64,000 nt of DNA from Prochilodus magdalenae (GCA_024036415.1 JAMWET010000176.1:607501-671500), one strand, 5' to 3'. Numbered from the stretch's first letter, positions 1 through 11,839 are shown. Numbers and translations: made by a program. The notes: generated by a model from the letters alone, not told the origin.

Positions 1-318
1 TGCTTTTGTCCAGGTGAGGGCACCATCTCCACCTCTATCTCCAAAACTGCTGGAGCTGTTTGACAGTATTCTAGCTGCATGGGATGCATCATCGCAGGAC
101 ACCATCAGGAACCTCTAAAGCTCCGTCCTGAGACGTCTAGCATGTTGCATTAGCAAACATGGTGGCCCGACGCCATCCTGAGAGAGACTACTTCTGTATG
201 TGTAGCTCAATATACCTTACCCATATCATGTATTGTTCCTGGTAAGCTTTAACTTCCTTCCCAAGAGCACTGCGATCCCAACCTGGGTGCAAGTAGGATT
301 TTAATGATGGGTGTACAG
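1..318 (+). mobile_element. Tc1-like deletion derivative, family A, 3' part
   Basis: This is the 3' part of a repeat found about ten times in the window, cut by the window edge. It carries the degenerate C-terminal transposase segment (the 'LYNSMPRRLA' to 'KHGG' region in intact-looking copies). It then has the family tail 'tgtatgtgtagctcaata' and the terminal 'ctgggtgca' with a diverged 'atgatgggtgtaca' end. Stop codons break the frame. The family assignment rests on alignment by eye to the copies near 10.6, 17.7, 22.1 and 24.5 kb. Confidence 0.8.
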
Positions 319-1467
319 CATATGCAATAGCCTCTGCATGATGCATGCATGATGCTAATTCAGGTGAGGTACAAGCTTCAAAGCAGAGTTCACCTATGCA
401 TGTCCTTCAACACCAAACAGCAAACCCTTCATTTGGTCCCAGTCTACCTAATCAAGGGCTCTCTCCTGGCTAGTCTTCTGTGTGCTCCTCCGGATTATTC
501 CTCCAGTCCTGAAAGGGAAAGTCCTACGTTTCCCTCAGGGACAGAGGAATCAGAGTGCAGCATTTATATTCCCTTCACAAAAACGCCCCCGTCCATCAAT
601 CGCGGCGTCTGCCGCGGCCTCGCCTCTCTGAGCCAACCCGGGCTGCTTTCCGCCGGCTTTGAGGAGAGATATCGAAAGATTCTGCTGAAAGAACAAAAGA
701 CCTGCAATGTCAATAAATTCCCAGTGGATCGGATGACTTCCCGTCGGTCAGATTTGGACGAAGATACTCAAGGATGTCGGAAAGTCCACTTTTTGATATG
801 GGTAATATTCCAGACTTGGAGAGGATTGGCCGTGTTTGGTTTTTGGCTCTGATGCTTTGCGGGAGCACAGCGACGGGACAGTCTGGCTGGATAGACCTAT
901 GTGTCAAGAGCAGCAGACAACTGAACTGGGTTCTTGATGGAAGAAGCACTTTCACAGATCTGTTTGGAGTTTCATACTGAGTGCATTGCGGTTTAATTCA
1001 ATTTCCCTCCCAAGGATTTTACTGAAGGTGAACTCCTCAGCAGTCCATCCAAATAACAGAGAGCGAAATTAAAACCACAAGACGGGTTGCGACTCTCGTC
1101 TTTAACTTTCTACTGCGCTGTTGAAAGCACTGTGTTTTCTGAATGTAATCAAGACAGGACTGATCCAACGCTTGGCCTTCAGCGTTTGATCTCAAGCTCA
1201 GTCTTTGGAGTTTGCCTGCTCTTCTCAAGCCTGTTCGCTCCCATTTCAAAAGAAAGGAAAACCTATTTTTCAAACCCTCACCCAACTTTGCTTGTCCTAA
1301 GACCACTCAACAGATGAGGGCACGAGCGTGCAGTCCAGACGGCAAGCATGGAAGCAGTGTAGCATGGCTGTTTTTCTCTGGAGACAAAAAACACACCAGC
1401 AAGAATTTGAATTTAGAACCATTCGCCAACTGTTCTTGCACACATAGTAATGTGAACCTCCCGCATT
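319..1467. other. single-copy DNA with a GC-rich block
   Basis: I recognise no gene or repeat here. The part from about 540 to 760 is GC-rich with CpGs (for example 'cgcggcgtctgccgcggcc') and differs from the AT-rich surroundings. It could be a conserved non-coding element or an unrecognised exon. The open frames across it show no recognisable domain. Confidence 0.4.
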
Positions 1468-1610
1468 TAGTCCATCCGTGAAGTAAAACACCCACATACA
1501 CACACACTAGTGAACAAAACACTAGAGGGCAGTGAGCACACTTGACCTGGAGAAATGGGCAAGCCCTGTACACACCACCTTGGGAGCAACTCTGTAACGT
1601 CAGCATGCTT
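1468..1610 (-). repeat. SINE-like fragment, same family as 2350-2605
   Basis: The stretch with 'actagtgaacaaaacacta', 'gggcagtgagcacacttg' and 'ttgggagcaac' matches the fuller copy at 2350-2605 in the same order. It lacks the tRNA-like head, so it is truncated. Confidence 0.6.
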
Positions 1611-1676
1611 CCTCCACCATCGCACTGATTGCTAGGGATGGAGGAACCCATCTATAGGGAACTCATCCAGGGTTGC

Positions 1677-1895
1677 GGCACTCAGGAGTTAGGCTACTTG
1701 AATAAGGCCTGCTACCTGGCTGGTTAAAGTCTACTGCTGTCTGGTTAAAATCTACTCACTGGTTCAATTCCTGTGGGCACTTCAGTCATGTCTTGTCGGC
1801 TCTGGCAATCGAACCAGGCTAAACGAAGGCTAACAGAAGTAGACTTTAACCAGCCAGGTAGCAGGCCTTAGTCAGGTGGCCTAACTCCTGAGTGG
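1677..1895. mobile_element. foldback (palindromic) MITE
   Basis: The two ends are inverted repeats of about 58 bp: 1677-1735 and 1838-1895. The inner 33 bp, containing 'gcctgctacctggctgg' and its reverse complement 'ccagccaggtagcaggc', match exactly. Outer parts ('ctcaggagttaggc' against 'gcctaactcctgag') match with a few changes. The loop of about 100 bp contains 'ggttcaattcc', which resembles a tRNA B box. I see no protein. The likely identity is a non-autonomous DNA transposon; its superfamily is not determined. Confidence 0.8.
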
Positions 1896-1945
1896 CCCAA
1901 CCATGGACAAGTTCCCTGTTCCTCCCTCGCTAGCATTCAGTGTGA

Positions 1946-2175
1946 TGATAGATAGATATATTTACGTCACTTAGCTGACCCTCTTATCCAGAGCGAGTTA
2001 CAAGGTTAATCATATAACAGGTGGGCCAATGTAGTGTTAGGAGTCTTGCCCAGGGACTCTTATTGGTGTATCACAGCGTAGTCACCCAGACCGGGATTCA
2101 AACCTCAGTCTCCCACATGAGGTGGGGGCTCCCTGACGGGTAATGGGTTTATCTCCTGAGCTACACCAACCAATA
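1946..2175 (-). mobile_element. tRNA-derived SINE, family S1
   Basis: Read on the minus strand, the element starts with 'gttggtgtagctcagga' (A-box region), continues with a B-box-like 'ggtttgaatcccgg', and ends in the tail 'ctctggataagaggg'. It matches the copies at 55250-55466, 55590-55782 and 56612-56825. The tail resembles the fish SINE/LINE tail 'gtcgctctggataagagcg'. Confidence 0.85.
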
Positions 2176-2349
2176 TATGCTGATGTTGAAGAACTGGCAG
2201 TTATTATGCTTTGTCCAATGCACACAATGGCTCACATTATTATGACCACTACTTCCTACTTTCGATGGCAGCAGCATGTAGCACATCTGAGTCTAAATCG
2301 GTGAGGCCAATCATTCTTTGCCATTTTGTGCCATTTGTGATTTTCACAC

Positions 2350-2605
2350 AGAGCGATTTGTATTCCTCATTTAAACCATCTGTTAAGTGAAACAGCCATA
2401 TATATACAGACTAGTGAACACACATACTAGGGGGCAGTGAGCACACTTGCCCAGAGCGGTGGGCAGCCCTATCCACGGCGCCCAGGGAGCAGTTGGGGGT
2501 TAGGTGCCTTGCTCAAGGGCGCCTCAGTCATTACTGTCAGTTTAGGGATTCGAACCTGCAACCCTTCGGTCACAAGGCTGGTTCCCTAACCTCCAGCCCA
2601 GGACT
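2350..2605 (-). mobile_element. tRNA-derived SINE, family S2
   Basis: On the minus strand a tRNA-like head includes the B-box-like 'ggttcgaatccct' beside 'cgaagggttgc'. It is followed by the 'gaggcgcccttgagcaag' segment common in fish SINEs. The distal part is shared with 1468-1610. Confidence 0.75.
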
Positions 2606-2739
2606 GTGCCATGCACAATGAATCCAGATGCCTCCCCGGGCGCAACCATAGTTGAGAAAATACAACGTCATTTTTTTTCCCACAAAGTGAAGTAAGTCAC
2701 TTGTTCAAGGTGTTCTCTCATTCATCTATGTGGAAGACA

Positions 2740-2940
2740 CTGTCAACTGATCTGGGTATGAATCCATCCCTGCAGGTCATGTACACCCATACATGCTGAT
2801 TGTCTTCCCTGGGGCTGATGGGCTCCTTCAGCAAGACAACGCCACATGTAGAAATGTCTGACATTGGCTGGAAGAGCATGAACAGGACCTCCAGGTACTA
2901 CCCCTAATTCCCCAGACCCAGTTGTCTGGTGCACTTGTTA
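2740..2940 (+). pseudogene. Tc1/mariner transposase fragment (second catalytic Asp region)
   Basis: Translation on the plus strand gives 'LLQQDNATCRNV', then a stop codon, then 'HWLEEHEQDLQVL'. This is the Tc1 transposase block around the second catalytic aspartate (the D in QQDNA). It is followed by the segment normally leading to 'SPDLNPIE', here decayed to 'IPQTQL', so the catalytic glutamate motif is lost. There is no HTH and no visible inverted repeats. This is a small isolated fossil. Confidence 0.8.
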
Positions 2941-3689
2941 TGCTTTGAATATAAGGTTTGACATATTATTCAACCGTCAGCTCTGTTATTACCATCTCAT
3001 CTACATGAGCTGTGGATGAGGCATCTTACTCTGGAGCTCTATTCAGACGGGATTAGTTTTACTTGGGTAGGTGGGGTAATGTAATTATTAGTGGAGTTCC
3101 TCAGTGATTTTAGTCCCATCTGAACTGCTCTTGAGTCCGGTGCCTTTAACCTTTACCTCTAAATCGGGCCACAAAAATAATCCCTTTTGTGTTGACATGT
3201 GTGGAAATTTTTCTTCATATCCTGTGAAAAAAAAGACGTAATTTCTCAAATATGGCTGCACCCGGGGAGGCATTTGGATTCATTGTGCATGGCACAAGTT
3301 ACTTGAGTCACCCAAGTTTGTGACAAACCTCTTGAACTTATGGCTTTCCTAGCAGAACGGTTATGCGGCATTTGTTGGAATTGGTTTTAAACAAGACACT
3401 AACCCTAAACTGAAATCAGGCAGAAAGTTTTAGCCCTCATCCAGGAATGTGTTTTCTTCACTTTGGTTGGTGCTATGTTTTCTATTTTTTTCTAGTTTTC
3501 TTGTTTTATGATTCTCTATTTTGTAGGTAACTCAAATAGCTATCTTCACAATGCTAAACATGTGCGAGTGAGTGAACGAATGAATTCAATGCTAGCTTTG
3601 GAAAGTGTTTGGCATGTAACAAAAAGTAGTTGAGGTGTTGTGTGCGAGTTATTTGTTCATATACCCAAAAAGCAAGCATGGCTTAACTA
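2941..3689. other. unassigned DNA
   Basis: I see no gene or clear repeat. The stretch is AT-rich and apparently single-copy. Confidence 0.4.
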
Positions 3690-3935
3690 CTGCTGATAAG
3701 AAGATGCAGACGAGGGTCTTCAGCAGACCACTAGGGGTCGCCATTGTAGCCTTTTCTTTTCCCAACAACTAACACACCCACAGACATCATCACGGGTTGT
3801 GCTGAGGAACCTACAATTCTTTGGTTCCACCTGGGAATGAACTTTTGGGTTCTAAACCTACTTATTTTTGGTGGAAGTGCACCCATTAGGAACAGAACCC
3901 ATTACACCTTAGTGGAACAATGTGGAACAAACTAC
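3690..3935 (+). repeat. interspersed repeat G, copy 1
   Basis: The segment with 'ttcagcagaccactagg', 'cgccattgta' and 'gtgctgaggaacctac' is present in reverse orientation at about 12060-12190 in the same order. The family is not identified. Confidence 0.6.
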
Positions 3936-3939
3936 TAAA

Positions 3940-4125
3940 CTAGGGGTCACTAACCCAGTATTAGGACCCTTTGCCATGTACATAATTACAATTTCCCTAT
4001 TTGACTGACCTATGCCAACTAATTAGAGGCTTGTTAATTAGTTATCAGGTTTGGTTGATGAGACAAAACACTGAAATGTGTATAATGGCTAGGACCAGCA
4101 TTGGGAACCCCTGGCATAAACTATA
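3940..4125. repeat. possible short MITE with imperfect inverted ends
   Basis: The ends 'aggggtcactaacccagtat' and 'accagcattgggaacccctg' are imperfect inverted repeats flanking about 140 bp of AT-rich DNA. The class is uncertain. Confidence 0.35.
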
Positions 4126-4990
4126 GTCTAGTTCATTCCCTTTCGTGACTGCGTAATTGCTGAATCACTGGGGGAAAAGCCTTTAAAAGAACACGGTATC
4201 AAATGAATGGAGGTTGGAAAGCATTTCCCTCACTTTTCTTTTAAGCTAAACCGCACAAATGCTTACAGATCACTTAAGATAAACAGCTTATACTGATGCC
4301 CTGTAATGCCGTGTTGACATCCGCAGTGTATTTTCACTGGAGCGCTGAATAATTTACAATCTGTGAGGTAGTTTGGAGAAGCGAAATGCTTTATAACCCC
4401 CTCTGGCAGTTCCAGCACTATCTGCTGAGTGCTGCTGATCCACACGGCTCTAATTACGTAAGTATCTCACCTCTACATTTTTGTGTTTACTCGCAACTAG
4501 GTGAGGGCTTCAGCTGTGTTAAACTGACTAATTGGACTCTGTAATAAGTTGAAGTGAGAATCTATTTTGGGAATGTTTTCCATGTTTTGATAACAGTGTA
4601 CAAACATCATGCTTCATGTGCCATTTTAAACTATATCTCTGTATATGTTATGTATGCACTGTAATTGCATTTTCCTGTCAAGATTAAAAGTATTATAAAT
4701 ATGCCAATGATTTATCACAACAGGTAAAACTGGAAAGTAAAAATAAGTTAACACATCATCTAACTTTTGCAATTTCAACAATTAAAATGTTCAAGTTTCA
4801 TGTTTCCAACTATTGCAAGTTACATTTGTTTAACAGATGTTAGAAAATATATACATTTTAATAAAAATTATTATTAAATGTGCCATAACTCTTAGACAGG
4901 CTGCTAAGCTTGTGTTCATTCTATTTTTACAGTCTTCAAGGTACAGCCATAAACATAGTGCCACATTTACATAAAATAAATATTTAAAAA
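4126..4990. other. AT-rich single-copy DNA
   Basis: I see no gene or recognised repeat. Confidence 0.4.
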
Positions 4991-4996
4991 ATTGTC

Positions 4997-6110
4997 AATA
5001 TCGCACAGGGTGGGCAGCATCAGACTGCATCAGACTGCACAGGATGGGTGGTTGATCAGCACCAGACTGCACAGAATGGGTGGTTGTTTAGCATCTGATT
5101 GCACAGGATGGGCAGTTGTTCAGCAACAGACCGCACAAGATGGGCAGTTGTTCCACAACAGACCACACAGGATGGGCAGTTTAACATCTCATTGCACAGG
5201 ATGGGCAGTAGTTCAGCACCTGACCACACAGTGTGGGTAGTTGTTCTGCATCAGACTGCACAGGATGGGTGGTTGATCAGCACCAGACTGCACAGGATGG
5301 GTGGTTGATCAGCAGCAGACTGCACAGAATGGGTGGTTGTTTAGCATCTGATTGCACAGTGTGGGCAGTTGTTCTGCATCAGACTGCACAGGATGGGTGG
5401 TTGATCAGCAACAGACTGCACAGAATGGGTGGTTGTTTAGCATCTGATTGCACAGGATGGGCTGTTGTTCAGCAACAGACCGCACAGGATGGGCAGTTGT
5501 TCCACAACAGACCTCACAGGATGGGCAGTTTAGCATCTGATTGCACAGGATGGGCAGTTTAGCATCTGATTGCACAGGATGGGCAGTAGTTCAGCACCTG
5601 ACCACACAGGATGGGCAGTTGTTCTTGCCAAGATTGCACAGGTTGGGCGGTTGTTTAGCAACAGACCATATAGCATGGACGGCGGTTCAGCATCAAAGTG
5701 CACAGAATGGGTGGTTGATCAGCACCAGACTGTGTAGGATGTGTAGTTGTTTAGCATCTGATTGCAAGGGATGAGCAATAGTTTAGCACCAGACTGCACA
5801 AGATGGGCAGTAGTTCATCACCAGACTGCACAGGATGGGCAGTAGTTCATTACCAGACCACACAGGATGGGCAGTAGTTCATCACCAGACCACACAGGAT
5901 GGGCAGTAGTTCATCACCAGACCACACAGGATGGGCAGTAGTTAATCACCAGACCACACAGGATGGGCAGTTGTCCTTGCCAAGATTCCACAGGGTAGGC
6001 AGTTGTTCTGCATCACTCTGCACAGGTTGGGTGGTATTTCAGCATTAGAGCATATAGCATGGGTGGCGGTTCAGCATCACAGTGCACAGGATGGGTGGTT
6101 GTTCAGCATC
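4997..6110 (+). repeat. 32-bp minisatellite, about 34 copies
   Basis: Units follow the form 'gcacaggatgggcagttgtt' plus a 12-bp variable part such as 'cagcatcagact'. Successive 'gcacag' anchors lie 32 bp apart (5041, 5073, 5105, 5137, 5169), with occasional 29-bp units lacking 'gttgtt'. Several subtypes (ggtggttgatcagcacc, gcagtagttcatcacc, gcagttgttccacaac) occur in runs, which indicates local duplication. Because 32 is not a multiple of three, one array reads open in overlapping frames. These open frames are by-products, not genes. Confidence 0.95.
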
Positions 6111-7417
6111 AGCTCAGCACATTTGTGTGTTTCTCAAAAGACTGACTGCCTTCCTGTGTGTAAATTTCAACCGCCCTGTGATTTACTGTGGCCCTCTATG
6201 GTCTTAACATTGCCTTAACTTAATATAGTAATGGCAAAATGTAGCTCAGCACTCTGAGGAATGAAACAGGTCTCCTTGAGCGTCCCCTGAGTGTCGGTGC
6301 CACTTTGCTTACCTCCATTAAAAAGCACGGTTATGAATTTTTGGATGCTGTGCAGTAGGACAGATTTTGGGAAGAGGACTTTATTAGACTCCACTGTGTG
6401 CACTGCTTTTTAATGTGGTGAGGTTTATCTGCCCAATGCTGCTGACTGGATAACAGCTCTGACAGAGCAATCAAGAGAGAGAAAATATACCACACAAAGC
6501 TTGTTGCAAACCGTTTCACACCATCCAAAACAAGTTGTTTAAACCGTAGCGAAAGGGAACACAACCTTAGCAGCCACCTGGGATACCATTGCAACATCTG
6601 CAAATATCTGAAGTTCCATAGCGAATTTGTGAAGCCAAATTAAAGTTCATGAGTCCATTTGTGAACTTGAACAGTTATTAATTCTGCCTTAAAATACTGG
6701 TGTCAATTAAGCCGTAATGCACAACAAGGGGGCAATTACAGAAGACGTTTCATCATGTTAATATCCGCACCGGTGCATTTTTTCACATCTCAGGGAGAAC
6801 AGAAAGCAAGAGCGAGAGATAAAGATACAGAGAGTAAGAGAGCAAGGACTTGGATCTTATTCAATAGCCTCGGAGCATGAGAAAACAACATAAATGCATA
6901 GATGAGGGTCAACGGAGGACAGATATCTCGAAATACTGCAAAGTTCAAGAGGTCCCACTAAAAGCCCTGCTGTCAGACCAAGACTTCACTCGCCTGAGTT
7001 CGAGGTATTGATATAAACTGGGGTCTATGTGACGGAGTTCAGATGATAAATCATGCTGTTATTGGAAGGGAAAAAAAAACAGCATAGCATAAAAATGCTA
7101 ACGTTCATTATGAAATGCTGCAGTCGTAAGTCAACAGGGCAACAAAGTGGAGCAACAGTAAAGCAAGTACAACAACAAGCCTTGTCTAATTCAAGGGTGT
7201 TTTGTTGAAAGACAAAACGAGAAAAGTGGGGAGAGAGAGAAAGAAAAGACGAAGGAGACAAAAGAGAGGGAGATGGAAAAAAATAAAACCCAGCCCGAGC
7301 GCTGAGAGAGGGCTGTCAGCTGAGGTTGAGCAGTGTCCTTCGGCAAAGTGCTGGCTATTTTACGACTCGGCTGACAGTTTGACTGGTTCTTTCATTCTCT
7401 CTCTCTGCATTCCACTC
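6111..7417. other. single-copy DNA, possible conserved blocks
   Basis: No gene is recognised. The parts 6650-6800 (with 'gtcaattaagccgtaatgc' and 'catgttaatatccgc') and 7280-7380 look like single-copy regulatory DNA by composition. Only cross-species alignment could tell. Confidence 0.35.
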
Positions 7418-7450
7418 CTCTCTCTCTCTCTCTCTCTCTCTCGCTCTCTC
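7418..7450 (+). repeat. (TC)n microsatellite
   Basis: An almost perfect CT dinucleotide run of about 33 bp. Confidence 0.95.
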
Positions 7451-7959
7451 TGAGCATCTTTAATCAGAGGCTTTTCTGCACTGTCAGTGTGTCTGGCAGA
7501 GCTGTGATCGTGTCTGTCAGAGGGGCCCGGGGCAGACACGGCCATGACCCCAGCCTCTGCTCGCTACTCCAACCAAGGCTAGCTCACCCATCTTCAGTAA
7601 TCTACAACACTGTGTCTGCTCGCTCACTGCGCTCAGGGACCTCACTTCATTACGAGTAGGAATTAAATTGGAAGTCGGTACTAGACTTAGTGGTGGAACT
7701 CTTCCGAAGATGTCTAGACGGCGATGCTCTGTCAGGCCCAATTGCAGCTGTCTTTCGGGTCCTGGTGTTTCTCTTCTTGTTTTAGCTTCAGAAAACTAAA
7801 TACATGGATGTACTTGACTATTGTAGAACATTCCACCTCTTTATCTCCAAAAACGTTTCCATTTCCATCGTGAAGCAGTGTCCAATGGGTTTTGAAGCAT
7901 TCGGGAGATCCTGTCAAGTTGGGTTTGAGGCATTGGGCTTGACCTGAGGCATGAAACTA
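7451..7959. other. unassigned DNA
   Basis: I see no gene. The part after about 7740 may be the decayed 3' end of the adjoining Tc1 fossil, but I cannot align it. Confidence 0.3.
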
Positions 7960-8540
7960 CCTCCACCATGCTTATGCTTTGGACCATGAGCATAAGCTTG
8001 AGCATTTCCCTTCACTCTCCTTGCCTCCCATCATTCCGGTTCAAGCTGACTCTGTTGTTTTCAGATGTTCTGTTTGATCCGTTGCTCAGATGTTGCTGCA
8101 AACGTGTACTTTTTTTCGGATGACTGTATATCTGTTTAGTCTGGTCTTTCTATTTTTGAGGCTTAACAACTCTTCTTGCAGCAAAGCCTCTGTGTTTATT
8201 CTGGATTATTGATTTGTTGACTTGTTTGTTGACAAGATACACCAACATCCTGGAGTGAGTTCTTGATCTGGCCAACGGTTTTGAAGGGGTTTCTCCTCAC
8301 CAGGGAAAGGATTCCTCTGTTATCCACCACAGTTGTTTACCCTGGTCTTCTGGGACCTTTGCTGTTTCCAAGTTCACCAGTGGGTTCTTTCCTTTTTTTA
8401 GAAAGTAAGAAAGAGTTGATTTGGCCACAACAGATGTCTTCACTATCTCTCTGATGGGTTTGTATGGAGTCTTAATGTTTCATCCTAATGATGGTTCGAA
8501 TTAAGGCTGAAGGTCTACGCTTGCGGCACACGTACATGGT
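7960..8540 (-). pseudogene. Tc1-like transposase fossil 1
   Basis: On the minus strand, after the region near 8460, translation gives 'NPFKTVGQIKNSLQDVGV'. It is preceded by 'TTVVDNRGILSLVRR'. Both are the linker between the two helix-turn-helix halves of Tc1 transposases. Farther on, the 'HAYGPKHKHG' region near 7990-7960 leads toward the catalytic core. Frameshifts and stops break it and I find no inverted terminal repeats. It directly adjoins the second Tc1 element, which may have inserted into it. Confidence 0.8.
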
Positions 8541-8654
8541 TTTATTTCTAGCATTGTCCAACATGCTGTGGTAGCCAGCTAAACATTTAAATAGAACTCT
8601 ACAACAGAAATCTAAAATAAAATATTTCTGTTTTAATATGACATATTATATAGG

Positions 8655-10177
8655 TATAGAGAACCCAATTAAACAAATGAGACACAAATATTATGGATTT
8701 ATTGAAGAAATTTATCAAATATTAAATGTCAATGAGTAGCTAGTGTTTTTTACCTTGGCTTTCTGTATCTTGTGTGAACCTCATGGGCAGCAATAACTAC
8801 AAGTAAGCATTTCTGGTAACGTCAATGGTTTGGTCAATGGCCTGGAGGAATCTTGGGCCCATCCTGGGATCTTGGTGTGTTTCACCATAAGAGTTTCTTC
8901 CTTGAGGTTCTTCCACAACATTTGTTGGGTTTCCTCACATGAGTTTCTTGATTCAGGTCCTTCCACAACATTTCCGGTAATTGTTGATCAGTTCTGACAA
9001 TGGCTTAGAGAAATTATAGCCCATCCTGATATGTTGGTGGGTTTCCTCACATTCATAGTTTCTCACTTCAGGTTCTTCTATGGCATCTCTATAGGATTAT
9101 GGTCAGGACTTTGACTTGGCCATTCCACAACATCAGCTCTATTCTTCTTTATCCTTCATTGGTAGAACATCCATCCGGTGTGCTTAGGGTCATTGTACTA
9201 CTCCTTGATATTCAGTTTCCAATATAATCAGGATATCAGCCATCCCAGCCTAGGTATAGCAAAACAGGCCCAAACCATGATACTGCCACCACCATGTTTC
9301 ACTGTGGGATGATGTTATTTTACTGCAATGCCGTATTTTCCTTTCTCTGGTCATAATGCTTATCCTTGAAGGCAAAAAGCATCTATTTTAATTTAATCCA
9401 TCCACAAAACACTTTTCCAGTGTTCATGGCTTGTCCATTAGATCTTTGGATAGGCACCAGTGTTGTTTTTGGAGAGCAGTAGCTTTCTCCTGACAACTTT
9501 GCCAGCCACCCCATTGTTGTGTTAGTGTTCTCTTGATGCTGGAATCGTGAACATTAACATTAGTCACAGTGAGAAAGGCCTTTAGTTGCTTAAAAGTTCC
9601 CCTGGGTTTCTTTATGACCTTGCAGACTATTACACGCCTTGCTCTTGGAGTGATCTTTGTGGTTCTCCTCCCCCTGGGGAGGGTAACAATGATCTTGGGT
9701 TTCCTCCATTTGTACACAGTCTGTCTAACTGTGGATTTGTGGAGTCCAAACTCTTTAGAGATGGTTTTGTAACCCTTTCCAGGCTGATGAGCATCAACAA
9801 CTCGTTTTCGGTGGTAATCAGAAATCCTGTTTGTGCCATGATACACTTTTACAAGCATGTGTTATGAAGATCTGTCTGGGCTTTTACACATGGTTGTCAT
9901 GGAATTGCCTGGAAACTCTTAACTCTAATTTCACCTCTAAGTTGACTGTTAATCCCAGAGGTCCAGCTATGATGACTGCTTTACTACAGATATGCAATAT
10001 TGGATAATTTTCTTCAATAAATAAATAATTTAAGACTAATATTCTTGTCTCATTTGTTTCATTGGTTTCTCTTCGTCTCCTTTGAGGACTTACATGACAA
10101 TCTGATTATGTTTTAGGTCATATGTATGCCTAAATATATACATTTCTAAAAGGTTCACAAACTTTTAAGCCCCACTG
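8655..10177 (-). mobile_element. Tc1/mariner element, near full length, degenerate
   Basis: Inverted terminal segments are readable. 'acaaatgagacacaaatatt' near 8673, followed by 'tttattgaagaaa', is matched in reverse near 10050-10000 ('aatattcttgtctcatttgt', then 'ttcttcaataaataaa'). The right end reaches 'ttcacaaacttttaagcccc' at about 10177. The transposase runs leftward: its HTH region is open at 9424-9858, while the catalytic part (9420-8800) is broken by stops and frameshifts. The length of about 1.5 kb fits Tc1. It lies between fossil 1 and a family A copy. It is not expected to be active. Confidence 0.85.
9424..9858 (-). pseudogene. Tc1 transposase N-terminal DNA-binding domain
   Basis: This 144-residue open stretch is the DNA-binding part of a Tc1 transposase. 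The first helix-turn-helix covers about residues 18-52, with 'GYKTISKEFGLHKSTVRQTV'. It is followed by a GRPR-hook-like 'LPRGRRTTKITPRARR' and the second HTH (about residues 70-118). The end, 'LQKQHWCLSKDLMDKP', is near the point where the catalytic domain should begin. The first catalytic Asp is not in this frame; intact Tc1 proteins have about 340 residues. Confidence 0.85.
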
Positions 10178-10183
10178 TGTTCA

Positions 10184-10834
10184 TGGACATGCCTGTATAT
10201 GTACAAAGCGAATGATTAAGTTTCACCCTTGACCCAACTGCCGCGATTGCAGAATTCGGCAGGCAGTGATGCCCTCCAAGAGCCATCCAGCCAGCCCCAT
10301 TGGCAGATGGCTGCACGACGCAGGACTATATGCATGTAGACTGTTACGACAACGGCCCATAACGCCACATCAACGTCGCCAAAGACTACAAGGGTGTCAT
10401 GCCAGACTGTCATGGAGTGATTTAGAATGGCAGCAGGTCATCTTCAGTGACTTTTGCCTTGATGGAGACAGCCAATGAATCTGTGTGGTTTGCTATCATA
10501 TATTTAAAAGGCCTGGTGTCACTCTACCTCCACCCCTACCCCAAAATCTGCAGGAACTGTGAGAATATTCAAACTGCATGGGATGGATTATCAGAGGACA
10601 CCATTAGGAACCTCTACAACTCCATACCGAAATGTCTGGCATTTACGTTGCATTAGCAAACATGGACGCCTGATGCCATACTGCTTCTGTATGTGTAGCT
10701 CAATAAATATTACCCATATCAGTCTACATTTATCACCATTTATTGTTCCTGGTAACCTTTATCTTCCTTCCCAATGGCAAGTCAATCCTACATTCCTTCT
10801 GGGAAACTACTCTTTTAAAGATGAGTGCATATAG
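10184..10834 (+). mobile_element. Tc1-like deletion derivative, family A
   Basis: The family order is visible. Near 10350-10460, translation gives 'HQRRQRLQGCHARLSW' and 'EWQQVIFSDFCLDG', the transposase block around the first catalytic Asp. The sequence then jumps directly to the C-terminal block ('IQTAWDGLSEDTIRNLYNS') near 10570-10640. The parts holding the second Asp and the Glu are absent. The 3' end has 'tgtatgtgtagctcaataaa' and a terminal 'gatgagtgcata'. The 5' terminus is missing and abuts the Tc1 element ending at 10177. Confidence 0.85.
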
Positions 10835-11839
10835 GATGAAGTTCCTTCTGACTCTCGTCTTCATGGACCCTGCTAATGGGTGCCATGTGTTGGACTCTGT
10901 TGCACATATCACCTTCCCATCTGTCTATGACTGTAAAACACGAGGGATGCCTCAGTAAAGACTGTAACGTGCTTGTTAAAATGAGTTTTGTCAAGAAATC
11001 AAAGGCTTGCTTTTGGAGAACTGACTGCTAACACTTTGACTAGGGCTAGATGGCAAACAGATAGGGCAGGAAAAGTCATTCTCATCCCAGTGCCTAGTAA
11101 ATGTCTCAGATTTATATGGAACAAAATGGAGGGATCGACCTCCAAATCCTCCAAAGATAAGCTTGTGTAAAACTACTGCCGGCGAACGTGATAACAAACC
11201 GAGCTGCTGTAAACACTTGACGGCGTGAACACATTCTGCTTCTCCGGAGTGATGGCCAAAGCCGGCTGCCCTGGTGTGACCTAGTCCTTAATTGGCTCTA
11301 ATTCAACAGTGTAAGTACTGATTGAAGTGCTAGGCAATAAACTCTGCCTTCAGCAATCCAACCCAGCAATAACAGGACAGAGTAATGGGAATCAATGCTC
11401 GTCTTATGTGGCCTGATAAGCAGTTACTCAGCTGAGGAACAGGAGGCCAATGCTGGGGCACTCTATAGTGTTATTCTTCTCCGAGATAACTAGGGGCATG
11501 TTAAGGGAATGCTAAGTCCAAACCCAAACGGAGTTAATAATTAATAATGGCGTATCAAGCCTGAGAAGTTTCAAGCCATCTTGTTTTTGTTGTTAAGCAT
11601 TTGTGAATATTAAAATACCTGCACTGAAACTCTGAATGCTAGAACATTCACAGTTCAGTGATGCTATAGAACATAGTTCGGACATACATTCTTCGGGAAA
11701 CACCTACAACAGATTACAGTGCTCCTGCTCAGCAATTAGTTAGCATGATGAACTAGTCATATTGCTGAAGCATGTTGGTTAGGCCATCTTATGCTCTTCA
11801 TCCAAGAGCCAACTACTTGGGCGCTCATCTTCTAAACCT
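10835..11839. other. single-copy DNA, possible conserved block
   Basis: No gene is recognised. 11000-11480 has balanced composition and contains 'ccttaattggctctaattca', in keeping with regulatory DNA, but nothing in the sequence proves it. Confidence 0.35.

Noticed and set aside
349..852. 167-residue plus-strand open frame over the GC-rich block
   Set aside because: No domain, mixed composition; GC-rich DNA easily stays open.
1750..1830. tRNA gene suggested by 'ggttcaattcc'
   Set aside because: No cloverleaf arms around it; it lies in the loop of a foldback element.
4992..5774. Trp/His/Gln repeat proteins
   Set aside because: By-product of the 32-bp minisatellite; overlapping frames are equally open.
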